Shown here one piece after another: positions 44,581 to 53,253 of a stretch of DNA of 64,000 nucleotides (the first letter of the stretch is position 1; every line of letters starts with the position of its first letter). The position numbers and the translations under genes are program-made. Below the pieces are notes generated by a model. The model saw nothing but the letters and a program-made list of their open reading frames with translations. It searched no databases and was not told where the DNA came from. The DNA is from CAVTHK01 sp964552235 (lineage in GTDB: Bacteria > Spirochaetota > Spirochaetia > SZUA-6 > CAVTHK01): positions 1 to 64,000 of the forward strand of contig CAZKGO010000006.1 of the NCBI GenBank assembly GCA_964552235.1, read 5' to 3'.

Positions 44581-45459
44581 ATGCGCACGATCCGCCCTGC
44601 CACGCTCAAGGCCTACGCCTTTCTTCTGCCGAACCTCCTCGGGTTCGCCGTCTTCACCCTCGTCCCTGTGGCTTCCGCCTTCGTGCTGAGCGTCATGGAG
44701 TGGGACACCGCGAACCCCGCGCTCTTCGTCGGCCTCAAGAACTACACCAGGCTGCTGCGCGACGAGGCCTTCCGCATCTCCTTCTGGAACACCGTCGTCT
44801 ACACGCTCGGGACGGTCCCGCTGACCATGGTCTGCTCGCTGGCCGTGGCCATGGTGCTGAACCGCGGAATCGCGGGAGTCAAGCTCTTCCGCGCGGCTTT
44901 CTTCTTTCCCTATATCGTCTCCCTGGTGGCCGTCGCCGTCGTCTGGAACATGCTGCTGCACCCGACCATGGGGCCGATCAACAGCGTCCTGCGCGCGCTG
45001 GGCATCGAGAAGCCGCCGGGCTGGACCGCCTCCACGGAATGGGCCATGCCCGCGGTGATCATGGCGAGCGTCTGGAGGCAGACCGGCTACTTCATGGTGA
45101 TCTACCTCGCGGGCCTGCAGGGGATCCCGAGATCGCTGTACGAGGCCGCCATCGTCCACGGGGCCGGAGGCTGGAAGCAGTTCACGAGGATCACGCTGCC
45201 GCTGCTCACGCCCGTGAGCTTTTTCGTGAGCATCATGCTCGTGATCAACGGCTTCAAGATCTTCGACCTCATCCTGGTGATGACCGAGGGGGGACCGGGC
45301 AGGGCGACGAACGTGCTGGTCTACCAGATCTACAACGAAGGGTTCCTCTTCTTCCGCTTCGGCTACGCCTCGGCGATCTCGGTGGTCCTGCTGGCGATGG
45401 TGCTCGCGGTGACGATCGCCCAGTTCAGGATGGAGAAGGAATGGGTGCGCTACCAGTGA
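44581..45459 (+). CDS. Sugar ABC importer permease, UgpA-like
   Basis: A 292-residue permease with six helices, beginning AYAFLLPNLLGFAVFTLVPV. It has the EAA loop RSLYEAAIVHGAGGWKQFTR near residues 196-215 and the MTEGGPGRATNVLVYQIY segment typical of this branch. It belongs to the importer fed by the protein at 43215 and is cotranscribed with the next permease, which overlaps its end. The ATG at 44581 was chosen because it starts just before the first helix. Confidence 0.9.
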   Translation: MRTIRPATLKAYAFLLPNLLGFAVFTLVPVASAFVLSVMEWDTANPALFVGLKNYTRLLRDEAFRISFWNTVVYTLGTVPLTMVCSLAVAMVLNRGIAGVKLFRAAFFFPYIVSLVAVAVVWNMLLHPTMGPINSVLRALGIEKPPGWTASTEWAMPAVIMASVWRQTGYFMVIYLAGLQGIPRSLYEAAIVHGAGGWKQFTRITLPLLTPVSFFVSIMLVINGFKIFDLILVMTEGGPGRATNVLVYQIYNEGFLFFRFGYASAISVVLLAMVLAVTIAQFRMEKEWVRYQ

Positions 45460-46301
45460 CGGCTCGAGGGGGCGCGGCAGCGCACGGGCGCGCAACAGCG
45501 GCCGCGAGAACCGTCTTCCTCGCGGCGGCTTCGTTCGTCGTGCTCCTGCCCTTCTTCTGGATGATCTCCTCGTCGCTGAAGCTCGACAAGGACGTGTTCG
45601 CTTTCCCGATCCGCTGGATCCCCGAAGTCGCGCATTGGGGGAACTACGTCGCGATCTGGAAGAGGATCCCCTTCCTCACGTTCTACAGGAACACCGCGGT
45701 GCTCGCCGTGCTCATCACGGCCTTCAGCCTTTTCACCAGCAGCCTGGCCGCCTACGCCTTTGCCCGGATGGTCTTCCCGGGAAGGAACCCGCTGTTCATC
45801 TGCTACATCGGCACGATCGCCGTGCCCTTCCAGGTGTACATGATCCGGCAGTTCATCATGATGAAGGGGCTCCACCTCAACGACACCCTGCTCGCCCTGA
45901 TCCTCATCCAGTCGTTCTCGGCCTTCGGCGTCTTTCTCTTCCGCCAGTTTTTCGTGGGCATTCCGCAGGAGCTCTCCGAAGCCGCCAAGATCGACGGCAT
46001 GGGGGAGCTCGGCATCTACCGCGAGATCATTGTCCCCCTGTCGCAGCCGGCCATCGCGACGCTGACGATCTTCCAGTTCGTCTACGTCTGGAACAACTTC
46101 CTGGAGCCGCTCGTCTACCTCACCTCGACGCGCAACAAGACCATTCAGCTCGGCATCCGCATGTTTATCGGCCAGTACACCACCGACTACGCTCTGATCA
46201 TGGCAGCCACCGTCTGCTCGCTGGTGCCCATCGCGGCGGTCTTCCTCGCCACGCAGAAGTTCTTCATCGAAGGCATCGCGACGACGGGGATGAAGGGGTA
46301 G
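45441..46301 (+). CDS. Sugar ABC importer permease, UgpE-like
   Basis: A 286-residue partner permease with six helices, the first reading TVFLAAASFVVLLPFFWMIS. The EAA loop is ELSEAAKIDGMGELGIYREI, and the C-terminus FFIEGIATTGMKG is characteristic. The ATG at 45441 overlaps the previous gene by 19 bases. A GTG at 45456, overlapping the TGA as GTGA, is an equally plausible start and would remove five residues. The ATPase is not encoded nearby. Confidence 0.9.
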   Translation: MGALPVTARGGAAAHGRATAAARTVFLAAASFVVLLPFFWMISSSLKLDKDVFAFPIRWIPEVAHWGNYVAIWKRIPFLTFYRNTAVLAVLITAFSLFTSSLAAYAFARMVFPGRNPLFICYIGTIAVPFQVYMIRQFIMMKGLHLNDTLLALILIQSFSAFGVFLFRQFFVGIPQELSEAAKIDGMGELGIYREIIVPLSQPAIATLTIFQFVYVWNNFLEPLVYLTSTRNKTIQLGIRMFIGQYTTDYALIMAATVCSLVPIAAVFLATQKFFIEGIATTGMKG

Positions 46302-46319
46302 GGGGGCTATCGCGCGGCG

Positions 46320-46335
46320 TTCGGGCGTGCCCGAA
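46320..46335 (+). terminator. Hairpin after the importer operon
   Basis: TTCGGGC (46320-46326) and GCCCGAA (46329-46335) form a seven-base stem with a very short loop, about 20 bases after the last permease stop. No clear U-run, so terminator function is uncertain; it lies between convergent genes. Confidence 0.3.
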
Positions 46336-46400
46336 TGAGCGACGCGGCTCGATCGATCACGCCTTGAGCCGGTCCGGCCACTTGGTCTGCCCGAAGTCGC

Positions 46401-47087
46401 TCACGCCCGCTCCCGCAGCGGCTGGCGCGTGGTGTGACCGCCGTCGATGCGGACCGATCGCCCGAGGGACCACGCGGTGGTGACGGCTCCGCGGCGCAGC
46501 ACCGCGACCGAGTCCAGGTAGGCGGGAACGTCCGCGTCCTCGTGGCGCAGGCCCAGGTAGTGCTCGCGCAGGAGCATCAGGTTCCAGTCGTGGGTGACGT
46601 CGATGACGACCGGCGACGGCGATCCCTCCAGCTGCGCGAGCACCGCGCTCATCTGAGCCGAGGCGAGCCGGGCGAGGGGTGCGATCTGGTCGCTCGGATA
46701 CCGGCCGTCGAACCAGAGCCGCAGAAAGCCCTCGTGTCCTTTGCGCGCGACCTGTTCGTTCAACCAGGCAGCGTCGCCGCCGACAGGCTCCGTGCCCAGC
46801 CACGCCAACGCTCCTTCGACCCGCGCGGCGCTGCGCGCCTGCGCCGCGCCGCCGGCCAGCGACTCGGCCGTATGCCCGCAGCGCGGGGTAGGGCTGTGCC
46901 ACAGGACCATCCGGCGATAGCGGCTGCCGAGCACCGCGCCCAGGGCACGGGCATCGCGGCGGCCCTGCTCTGTCAGCGGTACAGCCTCGTGCGTGCGGAG
47001 GTCGGTCACGGCCTCCCGCTCGGCGTGCCTGAGCAGCAGCACCATGCGGTCAAAGGGAGGGATCGCCGAAATCGAGGAGCACTGCAT
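46401..47087 (-). CDS. Histidine phosphatase family protein
   Basis: A roughly 228-residue protein of the phosphoglycerate-mutase-like superfamily. The catalytic Arg-His motif is LLLRHAERE near the N-terminus, with LTEQGRRDARALG following as the standard second block, YRRMVLWHSPTPRCGHTAESL (first block of phosphate-binding arginines) and the second catalytic histidine in VIDVTHDWNLML. Members hydrolyse phosphate esters or phosphoramides; the substrate here is unknown. Start choices are 47117, 47087 or 47045, and 47087 is preferred as a compromise. It diverges from the SatD-like gene across an operator-rich region. Confidence 0.75.
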   Translation of the reverse strand: MQCSSISAIPPFDRMVLLLRHAEREAVTDLRTHEAVPLTEQGRRDARALGAVLGSRYRRMVLWHSPTPRCGHTAESLAGGAAQARSAARVEGALAWLGTEPVGGDAAWLNEQVARKGHEGFLRLWFDGRYPSDQIAPLARLASAQMSAVLAQLEGSPSPVVIDVTHDWNLMLLREHYLGLRHEDADVPAYLDSVAVLRRGAVTTAWSLGRSVRIDGGHTTRQPLRERA

Positions 47088-47195
47088 CGCGCACCGTGGT
47101 ACAGCGGGCCGGGGCATCGGTCAAGCGGCCGGCCGCTGGCGCGCCACCGGCCGGAGGCGCGGCCTGCTGCCGTCCGCGACGCGGGCGGTCCGACT

Positions 47196-47268
47196 GAACC
47201 AGAAAGGTTCCCGGTGCCGTGAATGAACCAGATTGGTTCATTTGACACATAGTGAACCGAAAGGGTAC
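47196..47268. promoter_or_regulatory. Three evenly spaced inverted-repeat operators
   Basis: Three copies of GAACC-N5-GGTTC are present: GAACC AGAAA GGTTC (47196-47210), AATGAACC AGATT GGTTCATT (47222-47242, eight-base perfect arms), and GAACC GAAAG GGTAC (47254-47268, one mismatch). Their centres are 29 bases apart each time. The second overlaps the -35 box and the third the spacer and -10 of the promoter for the SatD-like gene, so binding should repress it. Confidence 0.65.
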
Positions 47269-47271
47269 AGT
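47242..47271 (+). promoter_or_regulatory. Promoter of the SatD-like gene
   Basis: TTGACA at 47242-47247 and TACAGT at 47266-47271 are 18 bases apart. The expected transcription start falls at about 47278, on or next to the GTG start codon at 47277, suggesting leaderless translation. Confidence 0.55.
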
Positions 47272-47276
47272 AGGCC

Positions 47277-47918
47277 GTGCTGTACCTCGTCGTGATCGGG
47301 GATGTCGTCGCCTCCCGCGCGGCCGGCAGCCGGGGCGCGCTGCAGCGCTCGCTCGACGGCGCGGTGGGGCGCGTCAACGCGGCAGCGCGGCGGCGGCTGG
47401 CTTCTCCCTACACCATCACCCTCGGTGACGAGTTTCAGGCCGTCTACCGTTCGCCCCGGGGCCTCTTTTGCGACCTGTGGTCGCTCCTCGAGACGCTGCA
47501 CCCCGTGGCGCTGCGATTCGCCGTCGGCGTCGGCGGCATCGAGACGCCGATCAACAAGCGGCAGGCCCTGGGAATGGACGGCCCGTCGTTCTACCGCGCG
47601 CGCCATACGATGGAGGCGCTCAAGCGGGAGCGCGGGAGTATCGTCCAGATCGAAGCGGATCCGGGCGCCCTCGCCCTGGCCAATCACGCTTTGCGTCTCA
47701 CCTGCCGGCTCGTGGCCGGTTGGAAGCGCGACACCCTGGCGACGCTCGTCCGCATGGGCGCGGGAGTCTCCGTCGAGGAGATCGCGCGGCAGATGAAAGT
47801 GACGCAGCGGGCCATCTTCAAACGGATCCGCGCCAACTGCCTGCGGGAGATCCTGGCGGTCGCCCAGGCCGTGGAGTCGGAGCTGGAGGCGGCTGCGGGG
47901 CGGGGCCATGAGCGCTGA
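47277..47918 (+). CDS. SatD family protein
   Basis: A 213-residue protein beginning LYLVVIGDVVASRAAG, with PYTITLGDEFQAVYRSPRG and RFAVGVGGIETPINKRQALGMDG (in two blocks), the signature of the SatD family. The C-terminal 50 residues (GVSVEEIARQMKVTQRAIFKRI) are a helix-turn-helix, so it may bind DNA and regulate its own promoter, which carries three inverted repeats. The GTG at 47277 lies about at the transcription start. It overlaps the following membrane-protein gene by 11 bases. SatD was named from a streptococcal acid-stress locus; its molecular function is not known. Confidence 0.75.
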   Translation: MLYLVVIGDVVASRAAGSRGALQRSLDGAVGRVNAAARRRLASPYTITLGDEFQAVYRSPRGLFCDLWSLLETLHPVALRFAVGVGGIETPINKRQALGMDGPSFYRARHTMEALKRERGSIVQIEADPGALALANHALRLTCRLVAGWKRDTLATLVRMGAGVSVEEIARQMKVTQRAIFKRIRANCLREILAVAQAVESELEAAAGRGHER

Positions 47919-48660
47919 GTACCTCTACCTCGTCTTTGTCGTGCTGCTGGCCCGCGCTCTGGCGGCTTCGCACGAGGGTCCGATGAGCTGCCGCCGCTTC
48001 GCGCTGTCCATCGGGCTGCCGATCCTGTCGCTCGCCGCCATGAGGATGACCCCGTCGCTGGCGGTCGTCGCAGCCGTGATCGCGGTCGGCGGCGGCCTCG
48101 CGTATGCCCTCGATCGCGATGGACTCGCGCGCAATCTCGTGCGTTTCGCCGCGTCGCTGGCGCTGCTCGCCGGCCTGAGCCTGATCGGTCCCCGGGAGTC
48201 GTCCCCGGTGCGGTTCGCCGACTGGGCGACCCGCGCGGCGCGCGCCGTATCCGGCGCCAGCGTTCTGCTCGCCGGCGTCGATGGCCGCGGCCTCTCGCGC
48301 GCCCTCGCGGTCCTTTCGGGCGCGCTCTTCGTCTCGACCGAAGTCAACCACCTCACGCGCTACATCCTGCTGCGCTTCAAGGTGACTCCGGCTGCCGGGG
48401 GAGCGGCGCAGGCCAGGGGAGAGGCGGAGCTGCGCCGCGGAAAGATCATCGGGATCGTGGAGCGCCTGCTGATCTACTACTTCGTGCTGACTTCGAGCCT
48501 CTCGGCGATCGGCTTCGTGCTGGCGGCCAAGGGGTTCACCCGCTTCCGCGAGCTCGACGATCGCAACTTCGCCGAGTACGTGCTGATCGGCACGCTGCTG
48601 TCTGCCTCCGGCGCGATCTTGGTCGGCATGGCAGCGAGGTCCGCGCTCGGTGTGCTGTAG
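47908..48660 (+). CDS. Membrane protein partner of the SatD-like protein (DUF3307-like C-terminal region)
   Basis: A 250-residue protein with about six hydrophobic segments, overlapping the SatD-like gene by 11 bases and so translationally coupled. The C-terminal third (GKIIGIVERLLIYYFVLTSS, then AIGFVLAAKGFTRFRELDD and FAEYVLIGTLLS) resembles the end of DUF3307/SatE-type membrane proteins that accompany SatD. The N-terminal half is divergent. Together they look like a two-gene unit controlled by the upstream operators. The function is unknown. Confidence 0.6.
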   Translation: MSAEYLYLVFVVLLARALAASHEGPMSCRRFALSIGLPILSLAAMRMTPSLAVVAAVIAVGGGLAYALDRDGLARNLVRFAASLALLAGLSLIGPRESSPVRFADWATRAARAVSGASVLLAGVDGRGLSRALAVLSGALFVSTEVNHLTRYILLRFKVTPAAGGAAQARGEAELRRGKIIGIVERLLIYYFVLTSSLSAIGFVLAAKGFTRFRELDDRNFAEYVLIGTLLSASGAILVGMAARSALGVL

Positions 48661-48687
48661 TCGGCCCGGGCCGAGCCCCGGCGCCGC

Positions 48688-49377
48688 CTATGTCTGCGGC
48701 CCCTCGTACCGGTACCCCGCGGTGTGCACGGTCCGGATGATCCGCGGGTTCTTCGGGTCGCGCTCGATGCGCTTGCGCAGCTGCGAGATGTGCTGGTCGA
48801 GGGTGCGGCTGGCGGGCAGGTGCGCGATGCCCCACCCGGCGTCGAAGAGGGCGTCGCGGTCGAGCACGCGGCCGGGCGCCGCGGCAAAGGCGCGCAGCAG
48901 ACGGACGTCCCGCACCGTGAGCCGTATGGGGCGGCCCTCGCGGTAGGCGCGCAGCTCGGGAGGCTCCACGCGGAGGTCGCCGATCTCGAAGGGCTGCTCG
49001 CCGGGGTCTCCTGCAGGCGAGGCGCGCCGCGCCACCGCCCGGATGCGGGCGAGCACCTCCCGCACGCCGAAGGGCTTGACGACAAAGTCGTCGGCGCCCA
49101 GCTCGAGGCCGAGCACCTTGTCGACCTCTTGGCCCTTGGCGCTGACAAAGATGACCGGGACCCGGGAGCCCTGCCTGCGGATCCTGCGGCACACGTCGTA
49201 GCCGCTGGCGCCCGGCATCATCACGTCGAGCAGCACGAGGTCGGGCTTTTCGCTGGCGAACACCTCCAGGGCGCGGGAGCCGTCCTCGGCGGCCGCGACT
49301 TCGTAGCCCTCGGAGGCCAGGATCTCGACCAGCGCCTCGCGCGTGTTGCGGTCGTCTTCGGCGATGAGGATCTTCAC
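48688..49377 (-). CDS. OmpR/PhoB-family response regulator
   Basis: A 229-residue regulator. The receiver has the acidic pair Asp8-Asp9, phosphoacceptor Asp51 (LVLLDVMMPG), and lysine in FVVKPFG. The winged-helix DNA-binding domain spans about residues 130-225, with LTVRDVRLLRAFAAAPGRVL, RTLDQHISQLRKRIERDP and the wing TVHTAGYRYEG. The GTG start at 49377 overlaps the stop of its kinase gene (GTGA). Last gene of a leftward operon of VWA protein, kinase and regulator. Confidence 0.9.
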   Translation of the reverse strand: MKILIAEDDRNTREALVEILASEGYEVAAAEDGSRALEVFASEKPDLVLLDVMMPGASGYDVCRRIRRQGSRVPVIFVSAKGQEVDKVLGLELGADDFVVKPFGVREVLARIRAVARRASPAGDPGEQPFEIGDLRVEPPELRAYREGRPIRLTVRDVRLLRAFAAAPGRVLDRDALFDAGWGIAHLPASRTLDQHISQLRKRIERDPKNPRIIRTVHTAGYRYEGPQT

Positions 49378-50915
49378 GACGAGACCTCCCCGGGAGGCGG
49401 CGTCGGGGGAGTGCGCAGCGTGAGCACGAAGCGCGCCCCGGGCTCGCCGGGCGCCGAAGGCCCCACCACCAGGTCGCCGCCGTGCTGCCGGGCCAGCTCC
49501 CGGGCGATCGTCAGGCCGATGCCCGTGCCTGCCACCCCGTCGGTGAGCCGGTTGGACAGGCGCAGAAACGGCTGGAAGACCCGCTCGCGCGCCTCGCGCG
49601 GGATGCCCGGTCCCCGGTCCTCGACCTCGATGGTCGTGATGTCGCCGCCGCGGCCGGTGCGGATGCCGACATAGCGGCCGGCCGCGGCGTACTTTTCCGC
49701 GTTGGAGAGAAGGTTGCCCACGATCTGCTCCAGCGCGTCGGCATCGAACAGCGCCGGCTCCGCTGCGCCGCGGTGGAACTCGACCGCGAATCCCGCGGCC
49801 GCGAACGCCGGCTCGAAGTGGGCGAGCACCGCGGCCACCGTCTCGTCGACCACTCCCGGCCGCGGGGCGAGCGGGCGGACCGCGGAGCCGCGCCTGGTGA
49901 ACGTCAGGACGTTGGCGATGAGCCTGCCGAGGCGCCTGCTCTCGTCGACGACGACGGCGAGCTGCTCCCGGGCGCGCTCGTCGGCCGGGGGCAGCCTCCT
50001 CTCGAGCAGCTCGGCGTAGAGCCGGATGTTGGTGAGCGGGCTCTTGAGCTCGTGGGAGACCTGGCTCACGAAGCTGATCCTCTGAGCCGCCTCGCGCAGC
50101 TCCCGCGAGCCCTCGCGGTGGAGATAGAACGCGAGGCCGGCCAGCGCCAGAACCACCGCGGCGAGCGAAGCGATCGGCGCGAGCGTGACTGCCGCGCCTA
50201 CGAGCGGATCGGTTGCGAACACCTCGAGGCTCCAGGCCTCGAGCGGAGAGCTCAAGGTCCGCCTCGCGCGCGGCTGCTCGCCCGCCGCGGGATCGTAGCC
50301 GCCCCACTGGTAGAGAACGCGGCCGGCCTCGATCACGGCGAAGCGGCTCTCGGCCGTCCCGCCGGGCTCGGTGGCGGGGAGAGCGGCCAGGATGTCGGCC
50401 ATCAAAGCCGAGCGGTCGACCTCGGCGCCGACCACCGCCCCGTCGGCCTCCCTGCGCCAGAACAGCCAGTGCACCCCGTCGCCCCAGAACCAGGGCCGCC
50501 ACCCGAAGCCCGCGTCCCGCGCCTCCGGGTCCGGCCGCCGCGCCACCCCGCCCTCGGCGAACAGAGCGCCGGCGCGCTCGCGGAAGCCGCCGGCGGCTTC
50601 GAGGGGCCACGCGAGGCTGCCGTCGGCGGCCAGGACGAACAGCTGCCGAACGAGGCGGTGCTCGCGCATGCGCCGCCGCAGCGACTCCTCGCCGCGGTCA
50701 GGCAGCGAGAGCACCGCGACGAGCTCGCGCTCGACCTCACGCAGGTGACGCGCGAGCTCCGCGTCGATCTCCGCGGCGCGCAGCTGCAGCAGCTCCTCGA
50801 AGCGGCGCCTGCCGCGCTCCGCTTCCGCCGTGCGCACCCGCAGGCCCGCCACGGTGAGCAGGGCCCCCGGGATGAGCACCAGCAGGAGCAGGACCACGGT
50901 CAGGCGCCGCTTCAC
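49374..50915 (-). CDS. Sensor histidine kinase
   Basis: A 513-residue membrane kinase. There is an N-terminal membrane helix (LTVVLLLLVLIPGALLTVAG), an extracytoplasmic sensor of about 230 residues, and a second helix near residue 255-275 (LAPIASLAAVVLALAGLAFY). The HisKA domain carries the phosphoacceptor in FVSQVSHELKSPLTNIRLYA. The HATPase has GNLLSNAEKYA (N box), EDRGPGIPREA (G1) and GTGIGLTIARELARQHGG (G2). It starts two bases before the end of the VWA gene and overlaps the regulator gene by four bases, so all three are co-translated. Confidence 0.9.
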   Translation of the reverse strand: MKRRLTVVLLLLVLIPGALLTVAGLRVRTAEAERGRRRFEELLQLRAAEIDAELARHLREVERELVAVLSLPDRGEESLRRRMREHRLVRQLFVLAADGSLAWPLEAAGGFRERAGALFAEGGVARRPDPEARDAGFGWRPWFWGDGVHWLFWRREADGAVVGAEVDRSALMADILAALPATEPGGTAESRFAVIEAGRVLYQWGGYDPAAGEQPRARRTLSSPLEAWSLEVFATDPLVGAAVTLAPIASLAAVVLALAGLAFYLHREGSRELREAAQRISFVSQVSHELKSPLTNIRLYAELLERRLPPADERAREQLAVVVDESRRLGRLIANVLTFTRRGSAVRPLAPRPGVVDETVAAVLAHFEPAFAAAGFAVEFHRGAAEPALFDADALEQIVGNLLSNAEKYAAAGRYVGIRTGRGGDITTIEVEDRGPGIPREARERVFQPFLRLSNRLTDGVAGTGIGLTIARELARQHGGDLVVGPSAPGEPGARFVLTLRTPPTPPPGEVSS

Positions 50916-50916
50916 T

Positions 50917-52224
50917 TCAGTAGCTCTGCTGCGTCTGGTTGGCGTGCTGGAGGCTGCGCATCTTTTTCCGCTGCGCCTCCCAGTCGCCCTGTTCCAGCGC
51001 CTGCGCGTCGGCCTCGTTGGCCGCGCCGTAGGCCTCGAGCTCGGGGGCCTCCAGCTTCGAGGCGCTCTCGCGCAGCTTCTGCGCGTTCTCGATCAGCAGC
51101 CGCTTCGCCTCTTCGACGCGGCCCTCGTCGCGAAGCTGCACCGCCCGGTCGTTGGCCTCGGTCGCCTCCTGGATCACGACCGCGCTCATCACCCGGCGGT
51201 CGGTGCTCTGCTCGACCGTCTGCTGCGACTCAGTGTAGCGCACCGCGGCGGCCCCGCGTACGCGATCGGTGGCCTGCCTGTCGATGTCCGCGTAGGCGAC
51301 GTCGACCACGGCCACGTCGCGGGTCTCGCCTGCGGAGCCGGCCGGCACCTCGAGCTCGAGGAGCAGGTACTTTCCCTGGCTGCCGTACAGCTCGTTGATC
51401 GAGGCGTAGGCCCGCTGCCCGACGATGTCGGCCTCCCGGCCGATCACCCGGACCGGCCGCACGCCGTCGGCGCACCGGATCTCGATGCGCACCTCGCGGG
51501 CCACCACCGACAGGATGTCGCCGAGCTCGCGCTCGAAGATGCGGGTCAGGTCGCGCGAGTTCTCCACGAAGGCGTGGTTGCCGTCGCTGGAGCGGGCCAG
51601 GCGCGCCATCAGGTCCTCGTTGTAGCCGAGGCCGAGCCCGATCGTGGTCACTGAGATGCCCTCTTTCTTCAGCGAAGCGCCCAGGTCGGCCAGGGCCCCG
51701 GGGCTGTCGGGGCCGACGTTCGCCAGGCCGTCGGAGAGCAGGATCACCCGGTTGACGCGGTTGCGATCCAGGAATCTGCGCACCTGGTCGGCTCCCTTGC
51801 TCACGCCGGCAAAGAGCGCCGTGCTTCCGCCCGCGCGGATCCTGTCGATCATGGCGAGGATGCGCTGCCTGTCCGAGGCGCGCGTCGCGGGCACGAGCAC
51901 CTGCACGGTGTCGGAGTAGGTGACGATCGAGACGATGTCCCGCGGATCCAGCAGCTCGACCGCCAGGCGCGCGGCCTCCCTGGCCCGCTCGATCTTCTCA
52001 CCTTCCATCGAGCCGGAGCGGTCGAGCACGATCGCGATGTTGCCCGCAGCGCGGCTGCTGCGGTCGGCCTCGGCTGCGGTGAGCGACACCCTGAGGTAGA
52101 CGGTGCCGCCGCGGCCCGCCGCGAGGTAGGGGCTGGACAGCGACACGTCCAGGGCCACGGGCCTCGCGTGGGCCGCCGCCGCCAGGCCGAGGAGCGCGGC
52201 GGCGAGGGTCAGCTTGCTCTTCAT
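50917..52224 (-). CDS. Secreted von Willebrand factor A domain protein
   Basis: A 435-residue exported protein. A signal peptide at 1-21 ends AAAAHA. The VWA domain (residues about 60-240) has the MIDAS metal site DRSGSMEG, the threonine/serine loop in GGSTALFAG and the aspartate in LLSDGLANVG. After it comes a beta-rich part and, from about residue 320, helical segments with coiled-coil character (EANDRAVQLRDEGRVEEAKR). First gene of an operon with a kinase and OmpR-type regulator; it may feed cell-envelope information to the kinase. CAGGAGG precedes the ATG at 52224. Confidence 0.85.
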   Translation of the reverse strand: MKSKLTLAAALLGLAAAAHARPVALDVSLSSPYLAAGRGGTVYLRVSLTAAEADRSSRAAGNIAIVLDRSGSMEGEKIERAREAARLAVELLDPRDIVSIVTYSDTVQVLVPATRASDRQRILAMIDRIRAGGSTALFAGVSKGADQVRRFLDRNRVNRVILLSDGLANVGPDSPGALADLGASLKKEGISVTTIGLGLGYNEDLMARLARSSDGNHAFVENSRDLTRIFERELGDILSVVAREVRIEIRCADGVRPVRVIGREADIVGQRAYASINELYGSQGKYLLLELEVPAGSAGETRDVAVVDVAYADIDRQATDRVRGAAAVRYTESQQTVEQSTDRRVMSAVVIQEATEANDRAVQLRDEGRVEEAKRLLIENAQKLRESASKLEAPELEAYGAANEADAQALEQGDWEAQRKKMRSLQHANQTQQSY

Positions 52225-52293
52225 CGTTTGCCTCCTGAAGTGAGCGTTGCCCCAAGAGGTACCCCCCGCAGGCCTGCCCGTGGTGAGACCGGG

Positions 52294-52309
52294 GTAAGAG
52301 GTTTGTAAA
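52294..52309. promoter_or_regulatory. GTAA direct repeats upstream of the VWA-kinase-regulator operon
   Basis: GTAAG (52294-52298) and GTAAA (52305-52309) lie 11 bases apart on the plus strand, about 75 bases upstream of the VWA start. The pattern resembles CpxR-type sites of OmpR-family regulators, suggesting autoregulation by the operon's own regulator. A further AAGAGGT repeat occurs at 52254-52260 and 52296-52302. Confidence 0.35.
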
Positions 52310-52383
52310 AGCTCTGTGAGCGGGTCGGCGCCGCGGCGGGACCTCGCCGGCCGCCCCGCGTCCGGCCGCCGGCGGGGCCGCCC

Positions 52384-53124
52384 CTACAGCAGGTCCTTGA
52401 AGAACTCGGCGGCCGCTTCCCAGTCCACGGTCTCATCGGGCTTCTTGCCGAGCTTGTCGTAGAGGCGGCGCCGCCCCTTCTTGTCGTCGACCGCGATCCG
52501 CGCCGCGACCACCAGGGCGTCCTCGGCGACCTCGATCGGCACGACCACCACCCCGTCCCAGTCGCAGCCGACGATGTCGCCGGGCCGCACCATGACGCCG
52601 CCGCAGCTCACCGTCGCCTGCACTTCTTCCAGCTCCACGCGCCCCGGGATGATCGGCCGCCCGATCCCGCGACAGGCGACCGGAGTGCGCTGCATGATCA
52701 CCTCCTCGGTGTCGCGGCACTGCCCTTCGGTCACGATGCCGACGGCGCCGAGGGACTGCATCTCCATGCTGTTGTTCGAGCCCCAGTAGCCGCACTCGCG
52801 AGCGCCTCCGGTCGACGTCACGACGACGCAGCCCGCCTTGACGTGAGCGTTCACGTCGGCGCGCCAGCCGTTCATCTCGCCCCAGATCGCATGCTGCCGC
52901 AGCGCGTCTTTGGGGCCCACGAGAGGCATCGTCCGGTTTGTCGGAAGGACGCGCATCGTCACCGCCGGGCCCCAGAAGCGCATGCCCATCCACAGCGGCC
53001 GGATGGCCGCATCGACGAGCAGGCGGTCGGCCAGGCCGAGGGCGTCGAGCCCGTCGGTCACGTCGGTGACCCGCAGAAAGCGGCCGAAGCGCGCAGCCAG
53101 AGCGTAGGGATCCTTGTTCGCCAC
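52384..53124 (-). CDS. RraA family protein (aldolase-type)
   Basis: A 246-residue protein of the RraA/4-hydroxy-4-methyl-2-oxoglutarate aldolase fold. Recognisable regions are TDVTDGLDALGL near the N-terminus, GPAVTMRVLP, the loop VVVTSTGGARECGYWGSNNS, which carries the family's arginine and metal-binding region, and VRPGDIVGCDWDGVVVVPIE. The GDxxxxDxDGVxVVP block is the family signature. Whether it is an aldolase or an oxaloacetate decarboxylase-type enzyme cannot be told; it is unlikely to be a true RNase E inhibitor. GTG start at 53124 with GGAGG upstream. Confidence 0.85.
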   Translation of the reverse strand: MANKDPYALAARFGRFLRVTDVTDGLDALGLADRLLVDAAIRPLWMGMRFWGPAVTMRVLPTNRTMPLVGPKDALRQHAIWGEMNGWRADVNAHVKAGCVVVTSTGGARECGYWGSNNSMEMQSLGAVGIVTEGQCRDTEEVIMQRTPVACRGIGRPIIPGRVELEEVQATVSCGGVMVRPGDIVGCDWDGVVVVPIEVAEDALVVAARIAVDDKKGRRRLYDKLGKKPDETVDWEAAAEFFKDLL

Positions 53125-53253
53125 GGAAACCTCCGGCTCCGAGCATACCCGAGGCCGGCCAGGCCTGTCACGGATGCGGGGGAGCGCGCCGGTTCTGCGG
53201 TGGGTTCGGGCCGCCCGACACCCGCCTCCCGCTGCATCCGGCTGCCGCGGCCC

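Noticed and set aside
48688..50610. A 640-codon frame that looks like a kinase-regulator hybrid
   Set aside because: The first part is the kinase gene read out of frame; the regulator starts at the GTG at 49377, overlapping the kinase stop.
52384..53124. Calling the RraA-like protein an RNase E inhibitor
   Set aside because: Family members outside enterobacteria are usually aldolases or decarboxylases; nothing here points to RNase E regulation.
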